From Aeromicrobium stalagmiti (GTDB taxonomy: Bacteria; Actinomycetota; Actinomycetes; Propionibacteriales; Nocardioidaceae), in contig NZ_JABSTZ010000003.1 in assembly GCF_013283745.1 (NCBI RefSeq), positions 62,001-126,000 of the forward strand: a stretch of 64,000 nucleotides of DNA. The letters run 5' to 3'. Shown piece by piece: positions 9,697 through 22,026 of this stretch (within the stretch, counting starts at the first letter, position 1; every line of letters begins with the position of its first letter). The notes under the pieces are model-generated. The model had not been told where the DNA came from. It saw nothing but the letters and a program-made list of their open reading frames with translations, and made no database searches. Made by a program: the position numbers and the translations under genes.

Positions 9697-10185
9697 ATGA
9701 CGACCTCCCTGCCCGACCTGCTCGCAGCCGTCCCGACGCTCGACGACCCGCAGCAGCCCTTTGCCTTCACCGTCGAGGGCGACCAGGTCATCGGCACGTG
9801 GGACATCGTCAGGGCGACGACCCTCTATCCCGTCGGCCTCGACCTGGAGCACGTCGACCAGGACTACCGGATCACGGTCACCTTCGACACCGACCAGGGC
9901 ACCTACGACTTCACCGAGCGCAGGACGTCGACCACCGGCTCGGTGGGCGTCGACGGCGGCAGCATCAAGGCCGGCGGCGAGAAGTCGTTCTTCTCGGGCA
10001 AGAGCACCAGCAAGGAGTTCAGCTTCTCCTTCGGCGGCGTCACGAAGGACGAGGACGGCATCTCCGCGAAGCCGCTGGTCTACTCGTTCGAGACCAGTCG
10101 CATCAAGGAGCCGCTCTTCGGCTTCCTCGAGCAGCACGGCTGGAGGCGCAAGAGGGGGTTCCTCAGCGGCCTCTTCAACCGCTGA
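9697..10185 (+). CDS. Hypothetical protein
   Basis: 162 residues beginning four bases after the nuclease stop, with GTGAGGTC just before the ATG, so the pair is probably an operon. The protein is soluble with no signal peptide. Residues 20-120 look beta-rich with a glycine/serine/lysine stretch (GGSIKAGGEKSFFSGKS), and the C-terminus is basic (HGWRRKRGFLSGLFNR). I recognise no family. The compact hydrophobic pattern and preserved frame support a real gene. Confidence 0.75.
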   Translation: MTTSLPDLLAAVPTLDDPQQPFAFTVEGDQVIGTWDIVRATTLYPVGLDLEHVDQDYRITVTFDTDQGTYDFTERRTSTTGSVGVDGGSIKAGGEKSFFSGKSTSKEFSFSFGGVTKDEDGISAKPLVYSFETSRIKEPLFGFLEQHGWRRKRGFLSGLFNR

Positions 10186-10223
10186 CGACAGCCCGCCGCA
10201 GCGGTCGTCAGGCGCAACGGTCG

Positions 10224-10865
10224 TCAGGCGAAGAGCTCGGCCAGGGCGGCCGGGGTGACACCTTCCAGCGTCGGGATCAGCACCCGGCGCTCCGCCTCGG
10301 GGACGTTGACGAAGTGGGGCACCACGACGACCTTGCACCCCGCGGCGTTGGCCGAGGTGGAGCCGGTGCCGGAGTCCTCGATCGCGATGCACTGGGTCGG
10401 ATCGACGCCGAGGCTCTCCGCAGCCAGCAGGTAGGGGTCAGGGAACGGCTTGGGACGCTCGACGGCGTCGCCCGTGACGACCGCCGCGAACGGCAGCGCT
10501 GCGACGACGGGCTCGGCGATCGGGGCGTACGACATCGTCACCAGCGCCTGCGGCACGCCCGCCTCGTCGAGAGCGGCGATGAGCTCGCGTGCTCCGGGCC
10601 GCCAGTCGATGTGCTGGCGCAGCGACGCGGCCAGCCTCTCGACCAGGTAGTCGACGACCTGCTCGGCGGTCATGTCGATCTCGAGCTTGGTGCGGATGTA
10701 CTCCCCCGACGCGATCAGCGAGTTGCCGACCAGCTGCAGGGCGTCCTCCTCGGTCCAGATCTTGCCGTGGGCCGCAGCGAGGTCGTGCTCGGCGGCCATC
10801 CAGAGCGGTTCGGTGTCGACGATCGTGCCGTCGAGGTCCCACAGGACGGCGGCGTATGAGGTCAC
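10224..10865 (-). CDS. HAD-superfamily hydrolase
   Basis: 213 residues. HAD motif I is WDLDGTIVDTEPLW with nucleophile Asp10 and Asp12; motif II is in VTMSYAP; motif III/IV follow as KPFPDPYL and CIAIEDSGTGSTSA. The cap is the helical C1 type seen in beta-phosphoglucomutase and phosphoglycolate phosphatase-like enzymes, so a small phosphosugar or phosphate ester is the likely substrate. It begins with GTG and appears leaderless: TACCGT on the minus strand (10872-10877) is six bases away. It is convergent with the preceding hypothetical gene and divergent from metH. Confidence 0.9.
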   Translation of the reverse strand: MTSYAAVLWDLDGTIVDTEPLWMAAEHDLAAAHGKIWTEEDALQLVGNSLIASGEYIRTKLEIDMTAEQVVDYLVERLAASLRQHIDWRPGARELIAALDEAGVPQALVTMSYAPIAEPVVAALPFAAVVTGDAVERPKPFPDPYLLAAESLGVDPTQCIAIEDSGTGSTSANAAGCKVVVVPHFVNVPEAERRVLIPTLEGVTPAALAELFA

Positions 10866-10941
10866 TCACCCACGGTAGTCGAGCCGTAACGCGCGCCCGG
10901 CGACGGCGTTGTCCATGCCGGAGTCAAGGTCCCACCGCCGC

Positions 10942-11056
10942 TTGCCGATCGTGAGACAATGACTCCATAGTTCGGGAACCCCCGAGGCCCAGGCGAGCCC
11001 GCCGCCGGCTGGAGTTCCCCAGCACTCCTTAGTCCATCGCACCTCGAGGAATGCTT
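10942..11056 (+). promoter_or_regulatory. metH promoter and possible structured leader
   Basis: TTGCCG (10942-10947) and CATAGT (10965-10970) are separated by 17 bases and would start RNA near 10977. The roughly 80-base leader has mutually exclusive short pairings: GCTGG with CCAGC, or GGAGT with ACTCC. CGAGG (10983-10987) can pair with CCTCG (11042-11046) beside the ribosome binding site GAGGA (11046-11050). No cobalamin riboswitch B12 box and no SAM riboswitch core was found. Confidence 0.45.
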
Positions 11057-14851
<3,795 letters not shown>

Positions 14852-14862
14852 ACCTCGGACAC

Positions 14863-14868
14863 TAAACT
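14863..14868 (+). promoter_or_regulatory. -10 element for the leaderless uORF/CNNM transcript
   Basis: TAAACT is followed by exactly six bases (CGTCCC) and then ATG 14875. The transcript would begin at or next to that ATG, making the 19-codon ORF leaderless. It lies just after the metH stop. Confidence 0.55.
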
Positions 14869-14874
14869 CGTCCC

Positions 14875-14934
14875 ATGAAGAGGCCCCGAAGACCTGTCCC
14901 CCACCTCTGTGCGTGCCCGGGGGGTGGGTGGTGA
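14875..14934 (+). CDS. Candidate leaderless 19-residue leader peptide
   Basis: The peptide is MKRPRRPVPHLCACPGGGW, ending in a TGA that overlaps the next ATG as TGATG. It has a basic start, two close cysteines and a Trp last codon. Position immediately after a -10 hexamer and the one-base overlap with the CNNM gene are the evidence; there is no homology that I recognise. The arrangement suggests translational coupling or attenuation of the downstream gene. A non-coding leader remains possible. Confidence 0.45.
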   Translation: MKRPRRPVPHLCACPGGGW

Positions 14935-16235
14935 TGGATCAGCAGACGCTGCTCAACTTCGGCCTCGTCCTGGTCTTCGTGCTGGTGGGAGGTGTGTTCG
15001 CCGCCACCGAGATGGCCTTGGTCTCCCTGCGGCCGAGCCAGATCGACCGCCTGGACGAGCAGGGCGGTCGGGGCGCCAAGGTCGCCTCGCTCGCGCGCGA
15101 CCCCAACACCTTCCTCGCTGCGGTGCAGATCGGCGTGACCGTCGCCGGCTTCCTGTCAGCGGCCTACGGCGCCTCGACCCTCGCTCCCGACGTCGCCCCG
15201 ATCTTCACCGGTCTCGGCATGCCCGACGGCGCCGCCGACACGGTTGCGCTCGTCGTGATGACCCTGGTCATCGCCTATCTGTCCCTCGTGCTGGGCGAGC
15301 TGGTGCCCAAGCGGTTCGCCCTGCAGAAGTCGGCCGGTCTCGCGACCGCCGTGGCGCCTCCGCTGTCGCGGTTCGCGACGCTGATGCGTCCGGTCATCTG
15401 GTTCCTCTCGCTGTCGACCAATGCGGTCGTCCGGGTGCTGGGCGGCGATCCGCACGCGACCAACGAGGAGATGGGCGAGGAGGAGCTCCGCGGGCTCGTC
15501 GGCGCCCACGAGGGCTTCGACGACGAGGAGCGCCAGATCCTGCAGGACGTCTTCGCGGCGACCGAGCGCTCCGTCAAGGAGGTCATGCAGCCACGGCACA
15601 ACGTCGACTTCCTGACCGCGGCGACGTCCATCGCCGACGCGGCGACCACAGCCGGCGACCTGCCGCACTCGCGCTACCCCGTCACCGGTCGCTCCGTCGA
15701 TGACGTCGTGGGATTCGTTCACATCCGTGACCTGCTGCGCTCCGACGTCGACCCCACGGCCACCGTCGGCTCGCTCTGCCGTGACATCCCGGTGCTGCCC
15801 GGCACCAACCGGATCCTGCCCGCGATGGCGCAGATGCGGCGCGACGGCGTCCACATTGCCCTGGTCATCGACGAGTACGGCGGCACCGACGGCATCGTGA
15901 CGCTCGAGGACCTGGTCGAGGAGCTCGTCGGAGACATCCGCGACGAGTACGACCGGCCCGCGTCCGAGGACGGCACGCCGCTGCGCCCCGACAACAGCTT
16001 CGACGGTGGCCTGAACATCGAGGACTTCTCCGAGCTGAGTGGTGTCGAGCTGCTCGACGGCCCCTACGAGACCGTCGCGGGCTACGTGGTCGACCGGCTC
16101 GGTCGCCTGCCGGTCGTGGGCGACCACGTCAGGGTCGGCCCCGCCACCCTGACCGTCGCCGAGCTCGACGGACGGCGCATCTCGCAGGTCGACGTGACCC
16201 GCGAGGAGGCGACACTCACGGTCGAGGAGTCGTGA
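14934..16235 (+). CDS. CNNM/CBS/CorC_HlyC domain membrane protein (hemolysin-C family)
   Basis: 433 residues. An N-terminal CNNM transmembrane domain (about 1-190, four hydrophobic segments, [11 protein letters not shown] motif) precedes a CBS pair (about 205-335) and a CorC_HlyC transporter-associated domain (about 350-425). The family includes CorB/MpfA-type magnesium exporters, so Mg2+ or related cation transport at the cell membrane is the likely role; the old name hemolysin is misleading. The start follows the short leader ORF by TGATG overlap, and a G-rich stretch could serve as a weak ribosome binding site. GTG 14931 is an alternative start one codon upstream. Confidence 0.9.
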   Translation: MDQQTLLNFGLVLVFVLVGGVFAATEMALVSLRPSQIDRLDEQGGRGAKVASLARDPNTFLAAVQIGVTVAGFLSAAYGASTLAPDVAPIFTGLGMPDGAADTVALVVMTLVIAYLSLVLGELVPKRFALQKSAGLATAVAPPLSRFATLMRPVIWFLSLSTNAVVRVLGGDPHATNEEMGEEELRGLVGAHEGFDDEERQILQDVFAATERSVKEVMQPRHNVDFLTAATSIADAATTAGDLPHSRYPVTGRSVDDVVGFVHIRDLLRSDVDPTATVGSLCRDIPVLPGTNRILPAMAQMRRDGVHIALVIDEYGGTDGIVTLEDLVEELVGDIRDEYDRPASEDGTPLRPDNSFDGGLNIEDFSELSGVELLDGPYETVAGYVVDRLGRLPVVGDHVRVGPATLTVAELDGRRISQVDVTREEATLTVEES

Positions 16236-16269
16236 CCGGATGGCATCGCGCCGGGGCTAGGCTGGCGGT

Positions 16270-17121
16270 GTGACTTCCAGCGCCGACATTCCGCAGATGC
16301 GTGACCCGTGGATGGTCGCGGCGTTCGAGGGCTGGAACGACGCGGCCGACGCCGCGTCCGGCACCGTCGACCACCTCATCGAGGAGTGGGACGCCGAGCT
16401 GCTGATCGAGCTCGACCCCGAGGACTACTACGACTTCCAGGTCCATCGTCCGCACGTGCACACCAGCGACGAGGGCGAGCGCCTCATCACGTGGCCGGCA
16501 CCGTCGATCTATCACGCCCGCCCCCGACGCGGCGACCGCGACGTCCTGCTGCTGCGCGCCCCGGAGCCCAACTTCCGCTGGAAGGCCTTCTGCTCCACCG
16601 TCATCGGCGTCGCCCGGCTGGCAGGCGTCACCGAGCTCGTGACCCTGGGCGCGCTGCTCGCCGACTCGCCCCACACCCGTCCCGTCCCGGTCAGCGGGTC
16701 GACGACCGATCCGGTGCTGATGGAGCGGATGTCGCTGACCCCGTCGCGCTACACCGGGCCGATCGGCATCACCTCGGTGCTCAACGAGATGGCCGCGCAG
16801 GAGGGCATCGCCGCCGCGTCGTTGTGGGCGGCCGTGCCGCACTACCTGGCCGAGCCGCCGTGCCCCAAGGCGACGCTGGCGCTGCTCGGTGCCCTCGAGG
16901 ACGCCATGGGCCTGCCGCTCCCCCAGGGCGTGCTCGTCGAGCTCACCGACGCGTGGCAGCGTGGCGCCGAGGACCTCGCGTCCCGCGACGAGGAGATCGC
17001 CGAGTACGTCGAGGCGCTCGAGCAGGAGCAGGACACCAGCGAGCTGCCGGAGGCGTCGGGCGACGCCATCGCGCGCGAGTTCGAGCGCTACCTGCGGCGC
17101 CGCAACGTCGACCCGGAGTAG
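16270..17121 (+). CDS. PAC2 family protein (proteasome assembly chaperone 2-like)
   Basis: 283 residues. PAC2 hallmarks are an early FEGWNDAADAAS motif, the VTLGALLADSPHTRPVPVSG segment, and SLWAAVPHYLAEPPCPKATLALL in the middle. The C-terminal 60 residues are acidic and helical (EEIAEYVEALEQEQD). In eukaryotes PAC2 helps assemble proteasome alpha rings. The actinobacterial family is widespread and usually lies near metH and mshC, as here and in M. tuberculosis (Rv2125); its function is not settled. It starts at GTG and is leaderless: TAGGCT (16258-16263) lies six bases upstream. Confidence 0.92.
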   Translation: MTSSADIPQMRDPWMVAAFEGWNDAADAASGTVDHLIEEWDAELLIELDPEDYYDFQVHRPHVHTSDEGERLITWPAPSIYHARPRRGDRDVLLLRAPEPNFRWKAFCSTVIGVARLAGVTELVTLGALLADSPHTRPVPVSGSTTDPVLMERMSLTPSRYTGPIGITSVLNEMAAQEGIAAASLWAAVPHYLAEPPCPKATLALLGALEDAMGLPLPQGVLVELTDAWQRGAEDLASRDEEIAEYVEALEQEQDTSELPEASGDAIAREFERYLRRRNVDPE

Positions 17122-17134
17122 GCACTCCGCGGCC

Positions 17135-17674
17135 TCACGGCTGTTGCTCGGCGAGCCGTCCGAGCGTCATGAGCTGCTTGCGCATCATCACCAGGTCGCC
17201 CCACATCAGGAGCCACCGGCGGGCGCGGGCGATCGGGCTGCGAGCCGGCGGCATGTCGATCACCCCGATGAGGCGGCACCCACCGGGTCGAGGCGCGATG
17301 GCGTAGGTGAACACGAGCGGTCCGAACCAGCGGCGTGGCCTGGCGTCGACGATCTCCATCGTCACGCTCTCGTCAGGCACGAAGTCGACCACCCGGAAGA
17401 TCATCGCGATCCTCATGCCCGGCTCGAGGTCGAGCATCGTCGGGTCGAGGTCGCGCGGGCTTCGTCGTCCGAGGTTGTCGATCAGGTCGTAGCTGTAGGG
17501 CGCGCGGCGCAGCTGGCAGATCCACGCGTACGTCGCCTCCGGCGTGGCGGCGACGTCGATGGCCCGCATCGCGCGCTCCGCCCCGGCCGGCGCGAACGCC
17601 TCGCTGGGATAGGTGCGCGCTGTCTCACCGGCGGTAGCGCCCCAGACGTACGGGAGGCCACACAGATCACCCAT
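17135..17674 (-). CDS. SRPBCC-fold protein (polyketide cyclase-like)
   Basis: 179 residues. Sequence pattern fits the START/SRPBCC ligand-binding fold: IDVAATPEATYAWICQLRRAPY at the first helices, then DLEPGMRIAMIFRVVDFVPDESVTMEI and a long C-terminal helix ending LMTLGRLAEQQ. Proteins of this kind bind small hydrophobic ligands, but none can be named. The ATG has AGGAGG at good spacing. It converges on the PAC2 gene with a 13-base gap and diverges from the 17840 gene. Confidence 0.8.
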   Translation of the reverse strand: MGDLCGLPYVWGATAGETARTYPSEAFAPAGAERAMRAIDVAATPEATYAWICQLRRAPYSYDLIDNLGRRSPRDLDPTMLDLEPGMRIAMIFRVVDFVPDESVTMEIVDARPRRWFGPLVFTYAIAPRPGGCRLIGVIDMPPARSPIARARRWLLMWGDLVMMRKQLMTLGRLAEQQP

Positions 17675-17781
17675 CGTCGTCCTCCTGGTCGAGCACCACT
17701 GTCGTCCCCATCCTCGTCGATCGCGCCGCGACGCGCCGCCGGAGAACTGAACTCGTTCACAAGTTGCGCATCACGCCATCG

Positions 17782-17810
17782 GTGTCACCCTCAGAAGTGA
17801 CGTGTGACAC
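17782..17810. promoter_or_regulatory. Inverted repeat in a divergent intergenic region
   Basis: GTGTCAC (17782-17788) and GTGACAC (17804-17810) form 7-bp arms with a 15-base gap. They lie between the SRPBCC gene and the FHA-linked pair. It could be an operator; no regulator gene is adjacent. Confidence 0.25.
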
Positions 17811-17839
17811 ACCTCACCGTCAGAGCCTGAGGAGCTCCC

Positions 17840-18118
17840 ATGACGAGTCAGCCCGATCCCGCCGCCGGCCAGCCCACCACCGTCCCGCCGACCATCCAGC
17901 CCGTCACCGACTGGGCTGATCTCGGCCAGGAGATGTGGAACTACCTCACCGGGAAGGGGGCCGCCGTCAACTACGAGCTCATCGACATGACGGTCGAGGT
18001 GCCGCGCGACACCGGCCCGGAGTCGCCGCGCGCGACGTGGAAGCTGAACGGCACGCTGCGCATCACGACCAGCGACGACGACCAGGCCGGTGCTGACCAG
18101 CACCGCTCCGGGACATGA
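17840..18118 (+). CDS. Small hypothetical protein coupled to the FHA gene
   Basis: 92 residues with a proline-rich N-terminus (PAAGQPTTVPPTIQP) and a predicted beta region: INMTVEVP-type strand then ATWKLNGTLRITTSD. GAGGAGCTCCC precedes the ATG, one of the better ribosome binding sites here. Its stop overlaps the next ATG (ATGA, 18115-18118). The strand pattern (strand ending EVP, 10-15 residues, strand with GTL) recurs at the start of the next protein, so the two may be related modules. No family recognised. Confidence 0.7.
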   Translation: MTSQPDPAAGQPTTVPPTIQPVTDWADLGQEMWNYLTGKGAAVNYELIDMTVEVPRDTGPESPRATWKLNGTLRITTSDDDQAGADQHRSGT

Positions 18119-18999
18119 CCGCCGTCCTGCACCTCGACGCCGACCTGACCTTCGACATCGAGGTGCCGTCCGACGACGGCGGACCGGCCGCACAGCTGCA
18201 CGGGACGCTCACCGCTTCGGGCAACCGGGTGACCATCAGCAGCGACGACCTGATGTCCATCGCGGGGCAGCCGTCCCGCACGGCCGTCCGCCGGGTCGCG
18301 GACGAGCTGGCTCGGCTCGGTCTTGCCGTGCAGGTCTGCGGGCCCGACGGTGTCGTCGTGACGCTCGGCGCTGTTCGTCCGGGACGGCTCCAGCGTCTGG
18401 TCACCCGTTCGCGACACATGGAGCTCGGCAGCTGGACTCGCGCGCTGTCGGCCGTGGTCGCCCGAGGCCGCAAGCGTGGCGCCGTCACCCTCACGAGCAC
18501 CGGGATGCCGCCCGGCACGCCATGGCCACCGCTGCCCACGGTCGCAGGGCTCCCCCGGATCGTCACCACGACCCACGACCCCGCCGGCGGCGGTCACCCG
18601 CGGCTCTACCTCTGCGACACCTCCGACCCCGGATGGCCGCGAGCGGTCGGGGTCTACGAGCTGTCGCCCGAGGGCACCTCCATCGGCAGCGGGGCCGACG
18701 TCGACCTGCAGCTGGCCGGCACCGACGAGCTCCAGGCCGAGATCATCCGCACGGACGACGACGAGTACGTGCTGATCGCCCGCAGCGCCCGGATCCTCAG
18801 CACCGTGGCCGGTCAGCAGCTTCCGCGTCAGACCTTGCGCACCGGAGCACGCATCCAGCTCGGTCCGTGGCGCCTGTCGTACGTCCGCGACGAGTACGCC
18901 GACCACGGCCGGCCCTACGGAGGACGCATCGGCGGTGAGCTCGGCCGTCAGCGGACGCAGCCGGTGCCCCCCAACCGGGCGAGCGGGCCGACCTTCTGA
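18115..18999 (+). CDS. FHA-like domain protein
   Basis: 294 residues. The C-terminal part (about 180-265) resembles a forkhead-associated domain: VYELSPEGTSIGSGADVDL as the first strands, DELQAEI where FHA domains have SRxHAxI, and LRTGARIQLGPWRLSYVRD at the end. The usual phosphothreonine-binding Arg/Ser pair is not clear (GSGADVD instead of GRxxxxD), so phosphopeptide binding is doubtful. The N-terminal 60 residues form a beta module like the preceding small protein. The middle is basic (RSRHMELGSW...RGRKRG). It is translationally coupled to the upstream gene. Confidence 0.7.
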   Translation: MTAVLHLDADLTFDIEVPSDDGGPAAQLHGTLTASGNRVTISSDDLMSIAGQPSRTAVRRVADELARLGLAVQVCGPDGVVVTLGAVRPGRLQRLVTRSRHMELGSWTRALSAVVARGRKRGAVTLTSTGMPPGTPWPPLPTVAGLPRIVTTTHDPAGGGHPRLYLCDTSDPGWPRAVGVYELSPEGTSIGSGADVDLQLAGTDELQAEIIRTDDDEYVLIARSARILSTVAGQQLPRQTLRTGARIQLGPWRLSYVRDEYADHGRPYGGRIGGELGRQRTQPVPPNRASGPTF

Positions 19000-19010
19000 C
19001 CTGTGCTCGG

Positions 19011-20237
19011 CTAGAGCGCGACGCCCAGCAGCGCGTCGATGGCCGTGCGCACCGTGCGCCCGGCCTGGGGGTCCTCGGCGTCGTCGTTGGCGACCCACGC
19101 GTCGACGGCAGCGAGTGCCGCCGGGGCGTCGAGGTCGTCTGCCATCGCTGCGCGGATCTGCTCGAGCACGGCGGTGCCCGACGGGGCCACGGTGCGGCCG
19201 ACGGCGTCACGCCAGCGGGCGAGCCGGGCCTCGGCCGCGGTGATCTCGTCGCCGAACCACTCCCAGTCGCTGCGATAGTGGTGCGCGAGCAGCGCCAGGC
19301 GGATCGCCATCGGGTCGTGACCGTCGGCACGCAGCTTCGAGACCAGGACGAGGTTGCCCTTGGACTTGGACATCTTCTCGCCCTCGTAGCCCACCATGCC
19401 GGCGTGGACGTACGTCCGTGCGAAGGCCTCGCCGGTCGCCACCGTGGCCTCGGAGGCCGACATCTCGTGGTGCGGGAAGACCAGGTCGGATCCGCCGCCC
19501 TGCACGTCGAACGCCGTGCCGAGGTGCTCCAGCGCGATCGCAGCGCACTCGATGTGCCAGCCGGGTCGTCCCCGTCCGAGGGCGCTGTCCCATGCCGGGT
19601 CGTCGGGCCGCTCCGCCTGCCACAGCAGGCAGTCGAGGGGGTGCTTCTTGCCGGCACGGTCGGGGTCTCCCCCGCGCTGCGGGAAGATCGTGAGCATCTG
19701 GTCCTCGTCGAGCCCGGAGACCAGACCGAAGCCGGGGTCGGCGTGCACGTCGAAGTAGAGGTCGTCGTCGACCCGGTAGACCGCACCCGCGCTCTCGAGC
19801 CGCTGGACGAGGGCGACGACCAGGTCGATCGACTCGACGGCTCCGACGTAGTGGGCCGGTGGGATGATCCGCAGGGCTGTCATGTCCTCGCGGAACAGCT
19901 GTGTCTCGCGCTCGGCGAGCTCGACCCAGTCGACGCCGGTCGCCTGCGCTCGCTCGAGCAGCGGGTCGTCGACGTCGGTGACGTTCTGGGTGTAGACGAC
20001 GTCGAGGCCACGGTCGCGCCAGGCGCGCTGCAGCAGGTCGAACGTCAGGTAGGTCGCCGCGTGGCCCATGTGGGTCGCGTCGTAGGGGGTGATGCCGCAG
20101 ACGTACAGCCGTGCCTGGTCCTGGGGATCGACCGGGCGCGCCTCACCGGCCGACGTGTCGTGCACGTGGACCGCGGGGCCGTCGCCGAGCCCGAGATCGC
20201 CGAGAGAAGGGACCTCAGGAACCGACCAACTACGCAT
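19011..20237 (-). CDS. mshC: Cysteine:glucosaminyl inositol ligase of mycothiol synthesis
   Basis: 408 residues. MshC joins cysteine to GlcN-inositol with ATP, the penultimate step of mycothiol biosynthesis, and is a relative of cysteinyl-tRNA synthetase. The adenylate-binding [14 protein letters not shown] (47-60) and KMSKSKGN motif are present. GWHIECAA and [11 protein letters not shown] carry the zinc and cysteine-binding residues. It lacks the tRNA-binding domain of CysS, which fits MshC. The ATG is leaderless: TACGCT on the minus strand (20244-20249) lies six bases upstream. It is divergent from corA. Confidence 0.96.
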   Translation of the reverse strand: MRSWSVPEVPSLGDLGLGDGPAVHVHDTSAGEARPVDPQDQARLYVCGITPYDATHMGHAATYLTFDLLQRAWRDRGLDVVYTQNVTDVDDPLLERAQATGVDWVELAERETQLFREDMTALRIIPPAHYVGAVESIDLVVALVQRLESAGAVYRVDDDLYFDVHADPGFGLVSGLDEDQMLTIFPQRGGDPDRAGKKHPLDCLLWQAERPDDPAWDSALGRGRPGWHIECAAIALEHLGTAFDVQGGGSDLVFPHHEMSASEATVATGEAFARTYVHAGMVGYEGEKMSKSKGNLVLVSKLRADGHDPMAIRLALLAHHYRSDWEWFGDEITAAEARLARWRDAVGRTVAPSGTAVLEQIRAAMADDLDAPAALAAVDAWVANDDAEDPQAGRTVRTAIDALLGVAL

Positions 20238-20311
20238 GGGCTGAGCGTATCTGCTGACCGGTTGCGGCCTGTCGACGGCTGCGCCTCACCTGCGCGGGGC
20301 ACAATGTCGTC

Positions 20312-21271
20312 GTGATCATCGACTGCGCCGTCTACCGCGACGGCGTCCGCGAGACGACCGAGCACGACACCGGGTCCATCGACGCCGCACTGGCGGGCCT
20401 CGGCGACGACGACTTCCTGTGGATCGGCATCGGCAACCCGACCGCGGGCGAGCTGCACCGGGTCGCCGACTCCCTGTCGCTGCACCCGCTCGCCGTCGAG
20501 GACGCCCTCGAGGCGCACCAGCGGCCGAAGGTCGAGCGCTACGCCGACCACACGTTCATGTCGATCCGCACGGTGTCCTACAGCGACGACGACATCACGA
20601 CGCACGAGGTCAACATCTTCCTCGGCGCCAACTACCTGCTGACGGTGCGCCACGGTGGTCCGACGCTGCGCGAGGCCCGCAAGACGGCCGAGGCGATGAT
20701 CGAGCCCCTCTCGCACGGCCCGACCGCGGCGCTCTACTCGGTGGTCGACAACATCGTGGACCACTACGAGGAGGTCGCCGCCGAGCTCGAGATCGACGTC
20801 CAGGAGGTCGAGTCGTCGGTCTTCTCCAACCAGCGGTCCAACGACTCGACCCGCATCTACCGGCTCAAGCGCGAGACGCTCGAGTTCCGCCGTGCCGTCC
20901 TGCCGCTGCGCGAGCCGGTCAACCGCCTGGCGATGGCATCGGCGTCCGAGGACGCGCGACCGTACTTCCGCGACATCGCCGACCACCTCTCGCGGGCCGC
21001 TGAGGCGATCGACTCGATCGACCACCTGCTCGACAACGCGCTCAACGCGCACCTCGCGCAGCTGAGCGTCCAGCAGAACGAGGACATGCGCAAGCTCACG
21101 GCCGGCGCCACGATCTTCGCGGTGCCGACCGCGATCGCCGGGATCTACGGCATGAACTTCGAGCACATGCCCGAGCTGTCGTGGTCGTACGGCTACCCGT
21201 TGTGCCTCGCCGTGATCGGCGGCCTGTGCGGCTACATCTACTGGCGGTTCAAGCGGTCCGGCTGGCTGTGA
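20312..21271 (+). CDS. corA: CorA family magnesium/divalent cation channel
   Basis: 319 residues. A large cytosolic domain with long helices is followed by two C-terminal membrane helices. The first carries the selectivity motif GMN (IYGMNFEHMPEL), the hallmark of CorA. It begins with GTG at the predicted leaderless site: CACAAT (20300-20305) is six bases upstream. It likely carries Mg2+ or Co2+ across the cell membrane. Together with the CNNM protein at 14934 it gives the window two cation-transport genes. Confidence 0.93.
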   Translation: MIIDCAVYRDGVRETTEHDTGSIDAALAGLGDDDFLWIGIGNPTAGELHRVADSLSLHPLAVEDALEAHQRPKVERYADHTFMSIRTVSYSDDDITTHEVNIFLGANYLLTVRHGGPTLREARKTAEAMIEPLSHGPTAALYSVVDNIVDHYEEVAAELEIDVQEVESSVFSNQRSNDSTRIYRLKRETLEFRRAVLPLREPVNRLAMASASEDARPYFRDIADHLSRAAEAIDSIDHLLDNALNAHLAQLSVQQNEDMRKLTAGATIFAVPTAIAGIYGMNFEHMPELSWSYGYPLCLAVIGGLCGYIYWRFKRSGWL

Positions 21272-21281
21272 GCCGCCGAAC

Positions 21282-21953
21282 TCACTTGCGCCCGAAGAGG
21301 CCCTTCTTGGGGGCGCGCTTGCGGGCGATGCCCCACTGGAACTGCGGGACCTCCTCGACGTCGTAGCCGAGGTGGTCGGCGATGTGCTCGAACGTCATCC
21401 GCACGCCCTTGGCGGCCTTCTCGTCGTCGGAGTAGGCGGCATAGGTCTTCTGGCCGGCCTCGGTCTTGGCCTGCGGCGAGCGGGCGATCGTCCAGTCGAG
21501 GTCGTCGAGCAGGATGATGCCGCCGGGCTTCATCATCATGTCGACGAGCAGGAAGCCGAATCCGGTGACGTCCCAGGTGTGACCGCCGTCGAGGTAGCAG
21601 AAGTCGAACTGCGGGCGCGGGGTCTGCTCCAGCATCTTGCCGAGCTCCCAGGTGAACGAGCGGTGCGCGAAGACCGGGGTGACACGGTGCGAGAGGTCGA
21701 TCGTCGAGAGGACCTCGTTGATCTCGGGCACCTGGTTGCGGGCGCTGGGGCGGTCCATCGTGATGAGGTGACCACGACCGAGGTCCTCCAGCACTCCGGC
21801 GAGGTAGGCGCTGCTCTTGCCCTTGTAGAACCCGAGCTCCAGCAGGTCCTTCAGGTCGCTCTTGACGATCAGGTCGCGCAGGTAGGTGGCTCGCGGGAGA
21901 TCCATGTACTTCAGATCGCCCCAGGTCTCGGTGACGCGGTCAAAGGCCGACAT
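21282..21953 (-). CDS. Class I SAM-dependent methyltransferase
   Basis: 223 residues starting MSAFDRVTE with AGGA upstream; the frame continues upstream but that part is not needed. A Rossmann-type SAM site is LLELGFYKGKSSAYLAGVL, then FDFCYLDGGHTWDVTG and GGIILLDDLDWTI, a pattern seen in the Methyltransf_24 group. The C-terminus is basic (IARKRAPKKGLFGRK). The substrate is unknown. It converges on corA with a 10-base gap. Confidence 0.85.
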   Translation of the reverse strand: MSAFDRVTETWGDLKYMDLPRATYLRDLIVKSDLKDLLELGFYKGKSSAYLAGVLEDLGRGHLITMDRPSARNQVPEINEVLSTIDLSHRVTPVFAHRSFTWELGKMLEQTPRPQFDFCYLDGGHTWDVTGFGFLLVDMMMKPGGIILLDDLDWTIARSPQAKTEAGQKTYAAYSDDEKAAKGVRMTFEHIADHLGYDVEEVPQFQWGIARKRAPKKGLFGRK

Positions 21954-22026
21954 TGATGTCCTGTTCGGTCGTGGCGTGCGGTGGGAGGTGGCGCAGTCAC
22001 CGAGCATAACCGCCCGGTGCCGTGGT

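Noticed and set aside
10866..11056. A cobalamin riboswitch upstream of metH
   Set aside because: The conserved B12 box and the surrounding paired core could not be found, and the region up to the start codon is short.
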